Positions 54,401-63,613 of a stretch of DNA of 64,000 bases are shown in pieces. The notes beneath the pieces are model-generated. The model saw nothing but the letters and a program-made list of their open reading frames with translations, did no database searches and had not been told where the DNA came from. Location of the stretch: assembly GCA_022605955.1 (NCBI GenBank), contig JAKCOZ010000007.1, positions 11,413,501-11,477,500 of the forward strand, read 5' to 3'. Each line of letters opens with the position of its first letter. Within the stretch, counting starts at the first letter, position 1. A program made the translations under genes and the position numbers. This stretch comes from Rallus limicola (taxonomy: Eukaryota > Chordata > Aves > Gruiformes > Rallidae).

Positions 54401-55783
54401 AGCCCAGTGCTTGCGACATTGGGCCACACAACTTTACTGTTATGGGAAACCTATTGCACTCAGGTTTCACACTGATGCCTAACTTTTTAGTACCTGATGT
54501 GATCCCTGAAACACAAAGCTTAGTATCCCTTCCAACAGCTTGTTATCACTCTTGAAAGCTCTGTTTCTGATATCCACAGAAATATCCATCGTGAAGTTCT
54601 TGGGTGTAATGTTTTCCTGTGGCATTGAGGTCCACAGCACAATTATATGTTGTATAGAAAGAGGAAAACTCTGGGTTTTTTTTTTTCCCTCCTGATGTCT
54701 TTGAATGCCTTGTCAGTCCTGTAAATGAAAGAGGGAGAAGAGACATGTCCCTCTAGGCTGTGCATTTATTTATATTATATCATGTCTTTGCTTCATTGTT
54801 CCTCTGTCTGGAGAAGAATACATGTGGGAAGCACAATGTATTCTTTGACACAAGCCATAAGTAGGATAGAGTAGAATTATGTAAAAAGTAAAAAATTAGT
54901 GGGCACCTCTATAAGCTGTGAAGACCAGGTCAGTTGATAATAAAATGGTCTTCAGGTCTGTTCCTCTCAGGAAACGGTTCCAGCCCTCATAGTTTTCTGC
55001 AACCAGAGTTTAGTACTTGCAGGCCCTCTTCTCCTCAAAGCCATATGATTGTTTTCTTTGTCCTCTTCCTCACAGTTTATGTTTCTATGTGAATCGACTT
55101 TTATAAGCATTTACTGCAAAATATTACAGGATATCATAAATGGTTGTGTAATGAGATAGCAGCTATAAAAAATCTTAAGACTTAATAAATATTGGGGTCA
55201 CTGACTATTTCCAAGTAAAAACTCAGACCATATCAATGGAGCTCAACTTTGCTTTTCTAGCCTGCGAGATTTGGGTACATTCCAGTCACAATAGTTTATT
55301 TAGAGTGAACCTAATGGTTTACCAAAAAAGAAAGTGTTTTTTTACTATGGTATTTCCTGATGTTTTAGGTATAATTGGGGATGGCGAGAGAAGAACTAAT
55401 GTTCTTATTGGCTCCTGTCCCCCAAGCCTGCTACCTCTCTCTTCCCAGCTCCCTTCCTCTGCCCCTCCTTCCCACCTCTGTTGTGGGGGTGCACTTGTGT
55501 TCTCCCTATGTCGTCTCTCTTTGCCTTACAGGAGCCATACATAAACAAATCTGCAATGTCAGTCCAAGCTCATTTCTCGCTGCAGCGCACCTACATCATC
55601 TTTCGCACCCTGGGGCTGCGCCACCTCACTGTTGTTGACCAGCAGAACCAGGTGGTTGGGGTGATCACCAGGAAGGACCTGATGCCTTTCCCGCTGGAGG
55701 AGAGGCTCAGGCTGCAGCTGGCACCACAGAGCCCTGATGTGGGTGAGCAGCCCCTGGATTCAAGGTCACAGATGCGTTCTTAA
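2487..55783 (+). CDS. CLC-family chloride channel / Cl-/H+ exchanger, CLCN6/7-like, 3' part (eight exons, gene span)
   Basis: This is the gene-level entry; the exons are listed separately. Members of the family move chloride, often against protons, across endosomal, lysosomal or plasma membranes as homodimers. Joining the eight exons gives 1208 coding bases, which is two bases of a split codon plus 402 codons including the stop. Intron phases are 1, 2, 0, 2, 2, 0, 0, every junction is GT-AG, and no internal stop appears, so the gene looks intact. The order is: loop before helix L, the CWTAG and GLVIP filter region, [30 protein letters not shown]1, a short linker, CBS2 ending [10 protein letters not shown], and a 33-residue tail. 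From recall, CLCN7 is the closest layout, but sequence differences are wide. The 5' half lies outside the window. Family assignment is firm; the orthologue and subcellular location are not. Confidence 0.93.
2559..3592 (+). other. Intron, phase 1, about 1.0 kb
   Basis: It is bounded by gtaaga and TGTTGCAG. About half is a minus-strand CR1 copy (2909-3430). Nothing else was recognised. Confidence 0.7.
2909..3430 (-). mobile_element. CR1 LINE, 3' fragment with four octamer units
   Basis: It starts with four agaatcac-type units (the 3' microrepeat tail in reverse), then the CR1 3' end and the minus-strand ORF2 C-terminus, with [20 protein letters not shown] and [18 protein letters not shown]. 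It breaks near 3430, about 160 bases before a CLC exon. It is recent-looking compared with other copies in the window. Confidence 0.95.
3593..3764 (+). CDS. CLC exon b: helices L-M and anion-filter motif GLVIP
   Basis: The acceptor is TGTGTTGCAG and the donor is ATGCT|gtaagc. The exon enters in phase 1 and leaves in phase 2. It encodes a segment ending [18 protein letters not shown], then a hydrophobic helix ([13 protein letters not shown]), then [16 protein letters not shown]. In CLC proteins this stretch is helices L to N. The CWTxG and GLxIP pattern matches the conserved region that helps form the chloride path. The family motif GxFxP reads GLVIP here, so the usual Phe is Val. The position just before SG that is Pro in many CLCs is Ala. 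The final Leu codon is split and completed at 5331. A CR1 copy ends about 160 bases upstream. Confidence 0.92.
3765..5330 (+). other. Intron, phase 2, about 1.6 kb
   Basis: It is bounded by gtaagc and TATGCAG and splits a Leu codon. It is AT-rich. No repeat, RNA gene or coding stretch was recognised in it. Confidence 0.85.
5331..5502 (+). CDS. CLC exon c: helices N-P ([16 protein letters not shown])
   Basis: The acceptor is TTGTATGCAG and the donor is ATAATG|gtaagc, leaving in phase 0. The first base completes a Leu codon, giving [19 protein letters not shown] across the junction. The exon then encodes a short loop and [21 protein letters not shown] followed by LTISLTVIM. These match the GAAxGRL(V/F)G, WxDPGxxAxxGAAxxxxGxxR and (M/L)T(I/L)SLTVIM signatures of eukaryotic CLC helices N to P in the CLCN6/7 clade. 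No frame defect is seen. The open frame extending past the donor to 5538 is intron read-through. Confidence 0.95.
8548..8985 (-). mobile_element. CR1 LINE, 3' fragment
   Basis: The + strand reads ggttggaaagggcctcgaag, then ccatccaacctggccttgaa and gctctctcagcttgtccttg, the reverse complement of the CR1 3' region and the end of ORF2. On the minus strand [20 protein letters not shown] is readable near 8925-8985. The ORF is broken elsewhere. Confidence 0.92.
17286..17519 (+). mobile_element. CR1 LINE, short 3' fragment
   Basis: It reads [17 protein letters not shown] in frame, then aagctgtggctgcctcctcc, caaggccaggttggatgggg and ctcttccaacccaaaccatt. This is the end of CR1 ORF2 and the 3' UTR in sense orientation. 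Only about 230 bases remain. Confidence 0.92.
18396..18424. repeat. (TG)n microsatellite
   Basis: About 14 uninterrupted TG units in the 17-kb intron. It is a likely length-variable locus. Confidence 0.97.
22479..22645 (+). CDS. CLC exon d: helices Q-R with pore tyrosine
   Basis: The acceptor is TTTTCTCCTTAG and the donor is AAATG|gtgaga. The exon enters in phase 0 and leaves with two bases of a Trp codon. It begins [15 protein letters not shown], continuing the LTVIM of exon c exactly as CLC proteins do (SLTVIM-xExTN). It then has [19 protein letters not shown] and [12 protein letters not shown], the family GDFF-xxx-LY-x motif at helix R and the exit to the cytoplasm. The Tyr in SLYSS corresponds to the helix-R tyrosine that coordinates the central chloride in known CLC structures, and it is kept here. 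The exon sits between introns of about 17 kb and 16 kb, so it is isolated in the DNA. Confidence 0.95.
24055..25425 (+). pseudogene. CR1 LINE fragment with degraded reverse transcriptase
   Basis: The longest CR1 piece in the window. In shifting frames it shows [72 protein letters not shown] and [15 protein letters not shown]. These are landmarks of the CR1-type reverse transcriptase from fingers to C-terminus. Stops (such as the TGA after LEDREV) and frameshifts disable it. It lacks the 5' end and endonuclease, and stops just after ttggatggggctttgggcaa, so the last part of the 3' UTR and the octamer tail are also missing. Confidence 0.92.
30450..30477. repeat. (CA)n microsatellite
   Basis: About 14 uninterrupted CA units, followed by gagggaaatt. 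It lies in the 16-kb intron. Confidence 0.97.
31193..31214. repeat. Inverted repeat AAAATTAGC-caaa-GCTAATTTT
   Basis: Two perfect 9-base arms around a 4-base centre. Each arm holds a TAAT core, and another ATTAGC follows at once. Confidence 0.85.
35180..35199. repeat. Short perfect hairpin GCTGTCCT-gagc-AGGACAGC
   Basis: Eight-base arms and a four-base loop, in intron DNA with no other recognised feature nearby. Confidence 0.8.
35474..35503 (+). repeat. 15-base tandem duplication
   Basis: TGTTATGGTTAGATC is present twice head to tail in intron DNA. No function is suggested by the sequence. Confidence 0.85.
35960..36435 (-). mobile_element. CR1 ORF2 segment, inverted part of a rearranged copy
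   Basis: On the minus strand a frame encodes [40 protein letters not shown] and [20 protein letters not shown], then [19 protein letters not shown]. This is the CR1 palm and thumb region downstream of the catalytic ADD. Homology fades around 36050-36085. It abuts a plus-strand CR1 3' end at about 36440, so the two are probably one insertion. Confidence 0.92.
36440..36652 (+). mobile_element. CR1 3' end, sense part of the rearranged copy
   Basis: It reads accttttcaccatgaggacc, then PPSLEVFK, then the CR1 3' UTR, ending in tgattcttatgatcctata, the octamer tail. Orientation is opposite to the neighbouring ORF2 piece at 35960-36435. Confidence 0.9.
38896..39075 (+). CDS. CLC exon e: first CBS domain
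   Basis: The acceptor is CGTGTCTTTCAG and the donor is AAAAG|gtaaaa. The exon enters in phase 2 (the first base completes TGG) and leaves in phase 2. It encodes [20 protein letters not shown], then [20 protein letters not shown] and [18 protein letters not shown]. The ARDVM start, the helix with LARLL and the GGFPVV strand are standard for CBS1 of CLC proteins (compare AREVM and GFPVV in CLCN7). CBS pairs bind adenine nucleotides in several family members and tune gating; whether this one does is not known. The donor ends in gtaaaa, which is weaker than the others. Confidence 0.94.
39128..39156. repeat. (GTTT)n microsatellite
   Basis: About seven GTTT units, starting some 55 bases downstream of the CBS1 exon donor. 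Confidence 0.95.
39242..39263. repeat. 22-base perfect palindrome
   Basis: The half-site is AGAAAGGACCT, followed directly by its exact reverse complement. It lies 167 bases after the CBS1 exon. A further GTCCTTT at 39233-39239 can pair with the left arm as an alternative hairpin. Confidence 0.9.
44288..44319 (+). repeat. 16-base tandem duplication carrying two octamer motifs
   Basis: The unit TTGATGCAAATGAAGT occurs twice head to tail. Each copy contains ATGCAAAT, the classic POU-factor octamer. Confidence 0.88.
51086..51104. repeat. Short (TG)n
   Basis: About nine TG units in the intron before exon f. Confidence 0.93.
51646..52155 (-). mobile_element. CR1-like LINE, 3' fragment
   Basis: It starts agaatcatagagtatc, then aattggaagggacctataag and gagtccaacttcctgcttga, and continues through ctttttcccagtgtccagcc to gtggtgcccaaaactgcaca. 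This is the reverse complement of a CR1 subfamily 3' region. It is diverged, with no usable frame. It ends about 80 bases before CLC exon f. Confidence 0.88.
52239..52335 (+). CDS. CLC exon f: linker between CBS domains, first part
   Basis: The acceptor is CTAACCCTAG and the donor is GAGAAG|gtaacc. The first base completes an Arg codon, then 32 codons follow, ending in phase 0. It encodes [20 protein letters not shown] and [12 protein letters not shown]. The first part aligns in position with the LRSQLIVLLKHKVFVE segment of CLCN7, where CBS1 ends and the linker begins. Sequence similarity is weak here, so the call rests mainly on reading frame, splice sites and gene order. A CR1 fragment ends only about 80 bases upstream of the acceptor. 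Confidence 0.82.
52336..53338 (+). other. Intron, phase 0, about 1.0 kb
   Basis: It is bounded by gtaacc and TGTTCCAG. No repeat or other feature was recognised. Confidence 0.82.
53339..53434 (+). CDS. CLC exon g: linker between CBS domains, second part
   Basis: This 96-base exon (32 codons, phase 0 at both ends) lies between GCCTGTTCCAG and AATCTG|gtaaga. It encodes [20 protein letters not shown] and [12 protein letters not shown]. In CLCN7 the same place holds the [20 protein letters not shown]-type segment before CBS2. The [11 protein letters not shown] stretch has the same mix of aromatic and basic residues around a proline, but is not a close match. The whole CBS1-CBS2 linker is short, as in CLCN7 and unlike the longer CLCN6 linker. 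Because it is symmetric, skipping this exon would keep the frame. Confidence 0.85.
53435..55531 (+). other. Intron, phase 0, about 2.1 kb
   Basis: It is bounded by gtaaga and CTTACAG. It has a poly-T run near 53888-53902 and a pyrimidine-rich end. No repeat family or exon was recognised. Confidence 0.85.
55532..55783 (+). CDS. CLC exon h: second CBS domain, C-terminus and stop
   Basis: The acceptor is TTTGCCTTACAG; the exon enters in phase 0 and runs to TAA at 55781-55783. It encodes [20 protein letters not shown], then [20 protein letters not shown] and [20 protein letters not shown], with a polar tail ending SRSQMRS. The core is nearly identical in pattern to CLCN7 CBS2 (FxLFRxLGLRHLxVVDxxNQVVGLVTRKDL). 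The Thr and Asp of TRKD correspond to the nucleotide-contacting T-x-x-D of CLC CBS pairs. This is the best-conserved exon and gives the clade assignment. A possible internal donor (gtgagc near 55744) could give a different tail, but the open frame to the stop is the simplest reading. Confidence 0.96.
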   Translation, partial: EPYINKSAMSVQAHFSLQRTYIIFRTLGLRHLTVVDQQNQVVGVITRKDLMPFPLEERLRLQLAPQSPDVGEQPLDSRSQMRS

Positions 55784-55946
55784 GCTTTGTCACTTCTTTT
55801 TGAGACCACGTTCTTCTTCGGGAAAAAATAATCAGAGCTTTTCCACTTGATCCCTTCTGGAAAAGAGATGCTTAAAAGCTGTTGTATCTAGACATGTGGG
55901 ACTATAGCCCAGAGCTATGTCTCTTCAGCTGTTTGGTAATTGTGAA

Positions 55947-55952
55947 ATTAAA
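55947..55952 (+). terminator. Candidate poly(A) signal ATTAAA of the CLC gene
   Basis: ATTAAA lies about 165 bases after the stop codon. It is followed about 35 bases later by a GT-rich run (tttgtgtgttt, near 55984-55994), the usual order for cleavage and polyadenylation. No AATAAA was seen between the stop and this site. This is the common variant hexamer, so a longer 3' UTR using a later site is possible. Confidence 0.45.
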
Positions 55953-57735
55953 TAATTTGAATGCTTGTGAGACAAAATAAGAATTTGTGTGTTTATGGAA
56001 GCTGCACAGAAAATCAGATGTGAAGGATGGATGTTAAGAATGCTTTTGTCACACATGTCATAACCGTTAGCAGCAGTTATGTTGGCAAAACCTTCCAGTG
56101 AGGACTAAATCCTCAACATCCAAGTATCTGCCTGTTAAAAAAGGAGAATGCTTCCATATCAGTGTTTTTATGTTGAAATGAGAGAAAATATTGCCTTGAG
56201 AGAGGTGGGCAACGGAAAGGTAGAAGGGATTGCCCTTTCTTATTGACCTATGTATATTAGAAATTTAAAAGGAGAATTGTATGTAAGAGAAAGATATTGA
56301 CTGTAGGGCTCCTGCCAAATTCCCATCGCACCTCTCAGTGAGAGAAACTTGACATGCTTTTCCATTGCCTACTTTTTTCTCAGTTTTTGCAACTCCTAGA
56401 ATGGGCTCTCTTTCTCTCCTTCCACCTGATACGGTAACATTTTTAGTTAAGTTTGTGTACAGTGAGGAACGGGGCAAATTCTAATAATGGGGAAGCAACA
56501 TGATAAATAGTGGGAGCAGCTTTGTATATGTAGCAGTATATTTACAAACTGAGCCCAAATGAAATAATTCTTTGTGATTTTGGAATCATACAATGTTTGA
56601 AATTTTTGAAAGTGGTGTTTGTTAACAAATTAGTGTGAGCAATTTCTTGGATAATGATGCTTTTAGATTTCCTTCTCTGACTTTGTAATTGATGTTTAAT
56701 TTTGTTCCGTTAAATACCAGAGGGATTCCTGCAGATTTGGATATTAAAATCAAACATGTAGGAAGGAATCCACCACTATTAATGTTGTTATAATGAATAC
56801 CAAGGAAAACTAGTAATAATTTACTGGTCATAAAAGCTTGCCAAAATTCCTGAAAGTGAATTTCTGGTATTTGAATCATGCAGCTGTGAGTCTTCTATGA
56901 ATCAAAGATTTGTTGGGTTTTCTCCTGTCTCCTCTGCTGGATCTTGTCTTTATTATCAATAATGTTTGCTTTTGTAGCACCACAGAAAATGCACTGCACT
57001 TCAAAACTTGTGCCCAGTCAATGCAAAGAGCTGTCAGTCCAAAAACCTATGAAGGTACATGAGAAAGTCTCTCTAATCAATCAGTTAAAATAAGTGATGT
57101 GCAGAGTGAGAAATGCTTTGCAAATCACCCATCCAAGAGGTGTTCATTTACATCCTATTACAATTAGTAATCTTGTGTTCACTAGTACACTAGTAAGGTC
57201 ATTGCTGCTATTGATCTATGCCTCACATACCTGAGAAATGCAAAATTTTTCTTGAAGGAATTAGGGTCTGTTTGCTAACAGAACAAGAGATCTAATCTAG
57301 AAACCCCTAGTGATTTATCCCTAAGGCAGTAAGAATCTCTTTGTCTTTTGATAACCAAATCTGAATAACCTTGCCATGAATACACATTGTTGGTTCAAAG
57401 CCCATTGCTGATTTCCTTTTCTTTGACTTATCAAGTACACAAAGTAATACCCTTTTAAGGTGTGGGTAATGTAATTTCTTTTTCCTTACAGTATCTGTGG
57501 CTAAATGGCTCGGTACAAATTGTTGCTGCAGTGTCCTTTGCAGAGTATGAGGGCTGCAGACAGGCAGGATATCTGTAACTCATTACTCCACTTCCAACAG
57601 GTCACTTAAATGCTTAGCATATCATTTTTATATCCCTTTAAAGTTGGAACAGTGATATGGATCCACCATCCTTACTGTGAAGTGTACATGTATGATAGAT
57701 GCAGGGATATAAACTACTGATAATAATAATTTATA

Positions 57736-58190
57736 ATCATAGAATGGTTTTGGTTGGAAAAGATCTATCCAGTCTATCCAGCCCTACTAGGTCTGACACT
57801 AGACCATGTCACCAAGCACAACATCTACACTTCTTTTAAACACCTCCAAGGATGGTGACTCAACCCTTGCCTGGGCAGCTTAGGCCAATAGCTGACAACC
57901 CTTTCAGTAAGGAAATTGTTCCTAATATCCAACCTAAATCTCCCCTGACACAACTTCACACCATTTCCCCTTGTCCTGTCATTAGCTACCAGGGAGAAGA
58001 GACCAGCCTCCACCTCACTACAACCACTTATTCGGTACTTGCAGAGAGCAATGAGGTCTCCCCTCAGTCTCCTTTTCTCCAGCCTAAACAATCCCAGCTC
58101 CCTCAGCCACTCCTCATCCAACTTGTCTTCTAAACCTTTCACCAGCTTTGTAGCCCTTCTCTGGACACACTGAAACATCTTGATGTCCTA
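57736..58190 (-). mobile_element. CR1 LINE, 3' fragment
   Basis: It starts aatcatagaatggttttggt and tggaaaagatc. The minus strand reads [20 protein letters not shown], then [20 protein letters not shown] and [17 protein letters not shown], the C-terminal part of CR1 ORF2. It is a 5'-truncated copy about 1.9 kb past the CLC stop codon. Confidence 0.93.
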
Positions 58191-60144
58191 GGTTTTCTGT
58201 GCATACCAGGCATTTTGCCTTGCAAAACACGGGAGAAAAGTGAACTATAAGTGCAAGGAAATTTGCAGATAACTGGAGCAGAGATGGAAGGAAAAAGAAC
58301 TGTGTATACAGCAGGGTGGGGGGACAGCATGCGTATTTTTCCATGTGTTATTACCTAGTTCCATTGCTAGGTGAGGGTTTATTTTGGTAATAAATGTGCA
58401 GTTGTGAAGACCCATGAAACTGAATTCTTCCCAGGACTTCCTGAAACAAGTGGCTCCCTTATATTCTGGACTCCAGTGATAGATTTGTCTCATCACAAAC
58501 AATAATACATACAGGAAAGTGAAAGCAGATGAAATTTATAGGAAGCTTTTCATTAATGTGTGATTGTCATGTTCGTTATATAGACCAGGTCTCTAAGGAA
58601 TGGCAGTAACAAGTTGTCATGTCATTTGACTCTTTAGCACAAGATATTTTTGTTTTTCTTCTTGTCTGCTTGTAGTGAATGGTAAATGTTCTGCTATTTC
58701 TTCCTACTATTTGAACTAAAGACTAGACAGTTAGAGCAAATATGATATTTTTATCTGAAATCCAGTTTTTCTTATGAATTTTCACAATTTCTAGGCACAA
58801 ATTTCTGTGACAGACAAAATTCAAGTCATCGACATTAGTTTTGGCTTGTGCCCCTTCATCTAAACCTTCTTCATCTCACTCTCCTTTATAATGGTGTTTT
58901 CCTAACACTTCTTTCTCTCTTAAACTTAACTGTGGCTTAAAACCCAGTCAGACTGAACTTCGGATCTAGGTTTGAAGTGCAAGCCATGCAAAATCCCCTC
59001 CATTCAATTAGAAAAGACGCTTTTGTATTAGAAACTTTAAACCAGCTGTGCATCACATATCCCGGTGAATGAACATAAACTATTTTGAGAAGGGTTTTTT
59101 TTGTGGTGGGCAGCTTTACTGCAGCGTTAAGCAGGCATCCCATAATGCCTACATGCATATGTTAATGTATGTAACATTGGTGGTGTTTTTCCTGTCATTT
59201 GATACTTACATACTTTAGAATTAATTGCCTAGTGCTTTTAAACTGCCTGGTTTATCATGCTATAGAACCTGTTAGCATTTTCTTGTTTTCCAGTTGATTC
59301 TTGCTTACATTTTTAAATGGGATGTTGCTCTTTAATCCCATTTATTTGCTGTCTGTGGACAGAAAAGCCTGAAGGAGAAACGACAGATGAATAAATCCTT
59401 AGTATCTACTTTATATAAAAATGATGACTTTAAGGATGCAGGGACCAACATTGTTAAAGGTACTAGTAATAGGATATGATCTATCTTACCCCAAGGCTGA
59501 GATCGCCTTGAGCCAAAAAGCTAAAGGGGAATGGAAATGTAACTAGCAGTGCTCTGCAAGAGCAGTGCCTGGAAAATCACTGATGAGGAAGTGCAAAATG
59601 TTACTGTTGTCTCTGCTGCCCCTGTTCCACAGAGCTCCAGCTAACAGAGCTGTCAGTGTACCTCTGGTGATCATGAAATCACTTAATGAAATGAAGTGTA
59701 ACCAGCTCTCTACTAAACTAGTGGTTAATTAAGTGTGACCATCAAGTGATGGGACCCGTAGTAGTATACAAGGGAATGCTTGTTCATTCCTGAAAGGCCT
59801 ATTAAAGTAAGAGGAAATACGTGATCAGCACAGTTGTCTGAATGTCTAACACGGTATGGCGTGGGAATGCCAGCATCAGAGAGCTCAAACACAGGAGGAG
59901 TTACTACTGCTGCTTATTTGCAGTACTGAACAAACCAGAATAACTTACGAGACTGTAATCAATGCCTAGCACACTTCTGAGGGGCCACAGCAATGAAATG
60001 GTTGAATAACTTGCAGTATCTCATTAAGCTGGTGAATCTTGCTCATCTGAGATCATGGACTGTGTGCAAAGACTCAACATTCTGCCACTGAGTCCACTCC
60101 TCACTCCATGCCAGCGGAGGAACTATGAGTAACTACCAGTTTCT

Positions 60145-60174
60145 TCATGTTTTATTTTGAAGAATAAAACATGA
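60145..60174. repeat. 12-base-arm perfect inverted repeat containing AATAAA
   Basis: Arms TCATGTTTTATT and AATAAAACATGA surround the loop ttgaag. The right arm begins with an AATAAA hexamer. It is in DNA downstream of the CLC gene. Confidence 0.85.
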
Positions 60175-60961
60175 GGTTACAGAAAAGAATTTATATTTTT
60201 GCGCAGTTTATAGTTACAAAGAGCTCTGTAAATGCGAAGTCTCATGGCTTCTGCTGTGATGTTGCTATAATCATCTGTCTTGTATTTGATGGAGCTGAAA
60301 TGGGGATATAAAATAGCCTGTGGAGAATCAAAAAGCCAGTCTGTGGCAAATCCAAAAGGAGGACTTCAGACTCTTGACTTTTCTTCTCAGTATCAATCTC
60401 CTAGCTGTAAAGTAGACACAAGAGCTAGCAATAAGGGAAAGCACGGTAAGTTGTGTGGCTCATGTGTCTTCTCATGTTTTGTCAGCTTTGGTAGGCAGGA
60501 GCAAAGTGTTTTTAGTGTGACAGGTCCGTCTCTGGCAAGCAGAGCAAAGCCACCCATGCAGCCAGGAGGGCTGTGAAGGCTGCATCTGTGCAGGAGGCAC
60601 TGTTGTTCTGATGAGTGCTCTCAGTGAGAACGGGGCCTGGAAGCCTCGCTGAGATATGCTGGGCACAGCAGGTCAGCACAGCAAAGGATGGGACCAACTG
60701 CCGAGTCACTGCATTGCAGATGCAGGAGGTATGGGGCTCTGCAAAAGCATGGGAGGGAAAGCAATAAATGCACAAGACTTGGTGTGTCTGGTACATGTGT
60801 GTACTTACAGACGTGAACGTGTCTGTGTGCATATGCAGGTAAGGAACCTAAATGTTTTGTAAGCATTGCTTGTAATTTAGAGGACAGGCTAAGCACTAGA
60901 TTTCCTTTTAGGAAAAAAAAAATAGGGGGGAAACAAACTATGTGTATCTTGAGCTTCATTT

Positions 60962-61001
60962 CCCTACAGTCATACAGACAACCCTACAGTCATACGGACC
61001 T
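60962..61001 (+). repeat. 20-base tandem duplication
   Basis: The unit begins CCCTACAGTCATAC and occurs twice head to tail, with two base differences between the copies. Confidence 0.88.
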
Positions 61002-61349
61002 GCAGAAACCTCATTGCTCAGGGTATAAGCAGTAGGACAGGGATTAGTGTTGATACAAGTTATGGGTTGAGAACAGGGCACAGAGGTAAAACAGACAGAA
61101 AGGATTTATAGCTTGGTGAATCAAGTGTCCAAGATAGCAGTGTCTTGCAGGACATCACACAAATAAGGAATAATATTTATTGGAAGTGACTACAACAGTG
61201 TAAAACATTAACGTTATTCATAAAAATGCCATGACACTTCTTTAATCTGCCTCAGTGGCTTGGACCTCTGATAAACATACTTCTTGCATCTTATCTTTAA
61301 GGTGAAGAACATCTAAAAACATCAGTTCTTTGAACCTAGAAAGCTGAGT

Positions 61350-61815
61350 TTCACAGAATCACTGAGGAATTTAGGTTGATAAGGGCCCTCTGAAGGTTAT
61401 CTAGTCCAACCCCCTGCTCAGAGGAGGTCTAACTAGATCAGGTATCTTAGGGCCATGCCCAGTCAAGCCCCTGACACCTCCAAAGATGGAGAGCCCACAT
61501 CCTCTCTTCCAGTATTTGACCAGCTTCATGGTAAAATATTTTTCTTACATTTAATGAGAATTTCCCATATTCCAACATGTGTCCATTGCCTATCATTGTG
61601 CACCTACACGAAGAGTCTGTGTCTTCTCTGTAGCCTGTGATCAGGTAGTTTCAGCAGTCAGGTCTACTTTGAGCCTCCTCTTCTCCAAGCTGAATGGACT
61701 TGTCTCTTTAGGCTTCTCCTCATATATCTGTGCTCCAGCCCCTGACAGGTCTGCTGGCTCTCTACTGGACTTGGCCAGTATGTCCATATTTTTTCTGTAC
61801 TGTGGAGCCTTCCCA
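61350..61815 (-). mobile_element. CR1 LINE, old 3' fragment
   Basis: It opens tttcacagaatcactgagga and continues gttatctagtccaaccccct, ccaaagatggagagcccaca and gagcctcctcttctccaagc. The order is that of a CR1 3' end read in reverse. It is more diverged than the copies at 855 and 2909. Confidence 0.85.
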
Positions 61816-63613
61816 CCACCCTCAAAACAACTTCTGCAGGCTCCATGCTAATCTTCTCTATCATTCAAATTTTAGTATCTATGATGCCAAAGAGAACATG
61901 ATTTCATTTGGAAATAAGCTACAACAATGATTGATTAAAAAAAAAAAGAATCTTGGAGACAATAAAAATTAGAGACTTTTAACCTATTTCTGCCTTTTGA
62001 CCCATAATGCAACATGTCTTTTGATGTTTTTTTTTCTGGGGGGTTGGCCCAGAGTTTTCAGTGGCTTCTTGTACTTGTAAGGAAGTCTTCAAAATGCCCT
62101 CTCAGCATCCTGGGAGAAGTATTTAAGTATTAACATCAGCTCGGGCCCTTGAATTTGTAGGTTTCCTCTGCCTCTCTCAGAGATCTCCTGCCTCTGCATG
62201 TGCTGCAGACTTTTCCTCCTCTCCTCCTCTTGTGTTTCTCCACTCAGTCTGACTTGCACTGAACTCCAGAAACATTTTCCCTAAAAAGTTGCTCAATAGC
62301 TCTTGGAAAAGCAGAGTCTCCTCCTCCTCCTTCCAGAAGATGCCCCAGCCTGAGCGCAGCAGAATTGTTCTCTCTCGAAAGGAACACTACTGCTTATTAG
62401 CACAGAGTAACTCCAAATGGAGAAACTAAAATTATATACTCAACACGTTAACAGCAACATCCACAACATTGTTTTGAAAAAATTATTCATTAGGGTCTGG
62501 CCAGGATTTTGGAAATTACTCAGGGTGGTTTTATAACAGTCAAAAAACGTAAGGTGCTGTGTGTGTGTGAGGCTTTGGGGTTTGGACATATTTCTCCACA
62601 GCTCTTTACATTTGTCAGCAAGAACATACAGCTCTTTTGACAGTGGGACTTGGGTGGGCTGATGGTTGCTGGATGCTGTAATAGGAGGTTGGCGGGATGC
62701 AGAATGATAAACTTACTTGTCAACAGCCTCTCTGGCTTTCTCAGGACAGGCTGAGCTTTGTACCTCTGTGTCATGTTTCCCATGTAGTCCTTGGTAATGG
62801 GTTCTCTGGTATGGGTAAATTGATTTTTATTTGTTTGCTGCTGCTGTTCTTATGTCTGCCTGACATGGAACCCTTCTCAGCCACAGACGCTCATTTTGTA
62901 TCTATTATTCCCCGCCTCGTTATGTTGCTTCCCTCAGCCAGAAAGAATTCTCCTTAAATTGTTAGCATGTTGGTGGCAACGGAGATGGGAGACCAAAGAA
63001 AATAAAGAAGAGATCTGCAGTAAATGTTGAAAATGGTGCCCTTCCAGTGTAGGGGATGAAAAATAAGGCTGTAAGAACAACTAGGGAGATCTCTACTGGG
63101 GTGACCTCAGCAATGCGAGCCAGAAAGAGAGTTTAGAGGGTGCTCTCTTCCTCTCAAGAGGAAGCCAAACTATGGCTGCACATGCATCCATAGTGCTTTA
63201 CTAGCCCTTTCCCTGAAAAGCAAGCTACTGGCATTGATGGAAGCCAGGTCAAATGGCTCTGTAGAGCCATTCAGTCCTCTGAGCCTGCATGTCCTTCCTG
63301 CAAGATCAAATTATTGTGCAGGGTGGTGCTCACTGAGGTTTCCCAGGGCATGTAGTTGGGAAATTGTTAAGATAGGTGCACGGATCAGAGAGCTAAACCT
63401 AGACTCGAGTACCACAGGCCAGATGCCTTAATGTCCCATCAGCTCATCATTCAATTGTGGCTACCTTCTGTCTGATATTGTGGGCATTTGCTGTTTCTCC
63501 CTCATGCAATATCTTTTTATTTTCTATTGGTTGTATGTTTTATGTATTAGTCGCAAAGCAGTTGTATTAACATTTGTCCACAATGAATGGCACTGTGTTA
63601 TTTTCTCTCCAAA

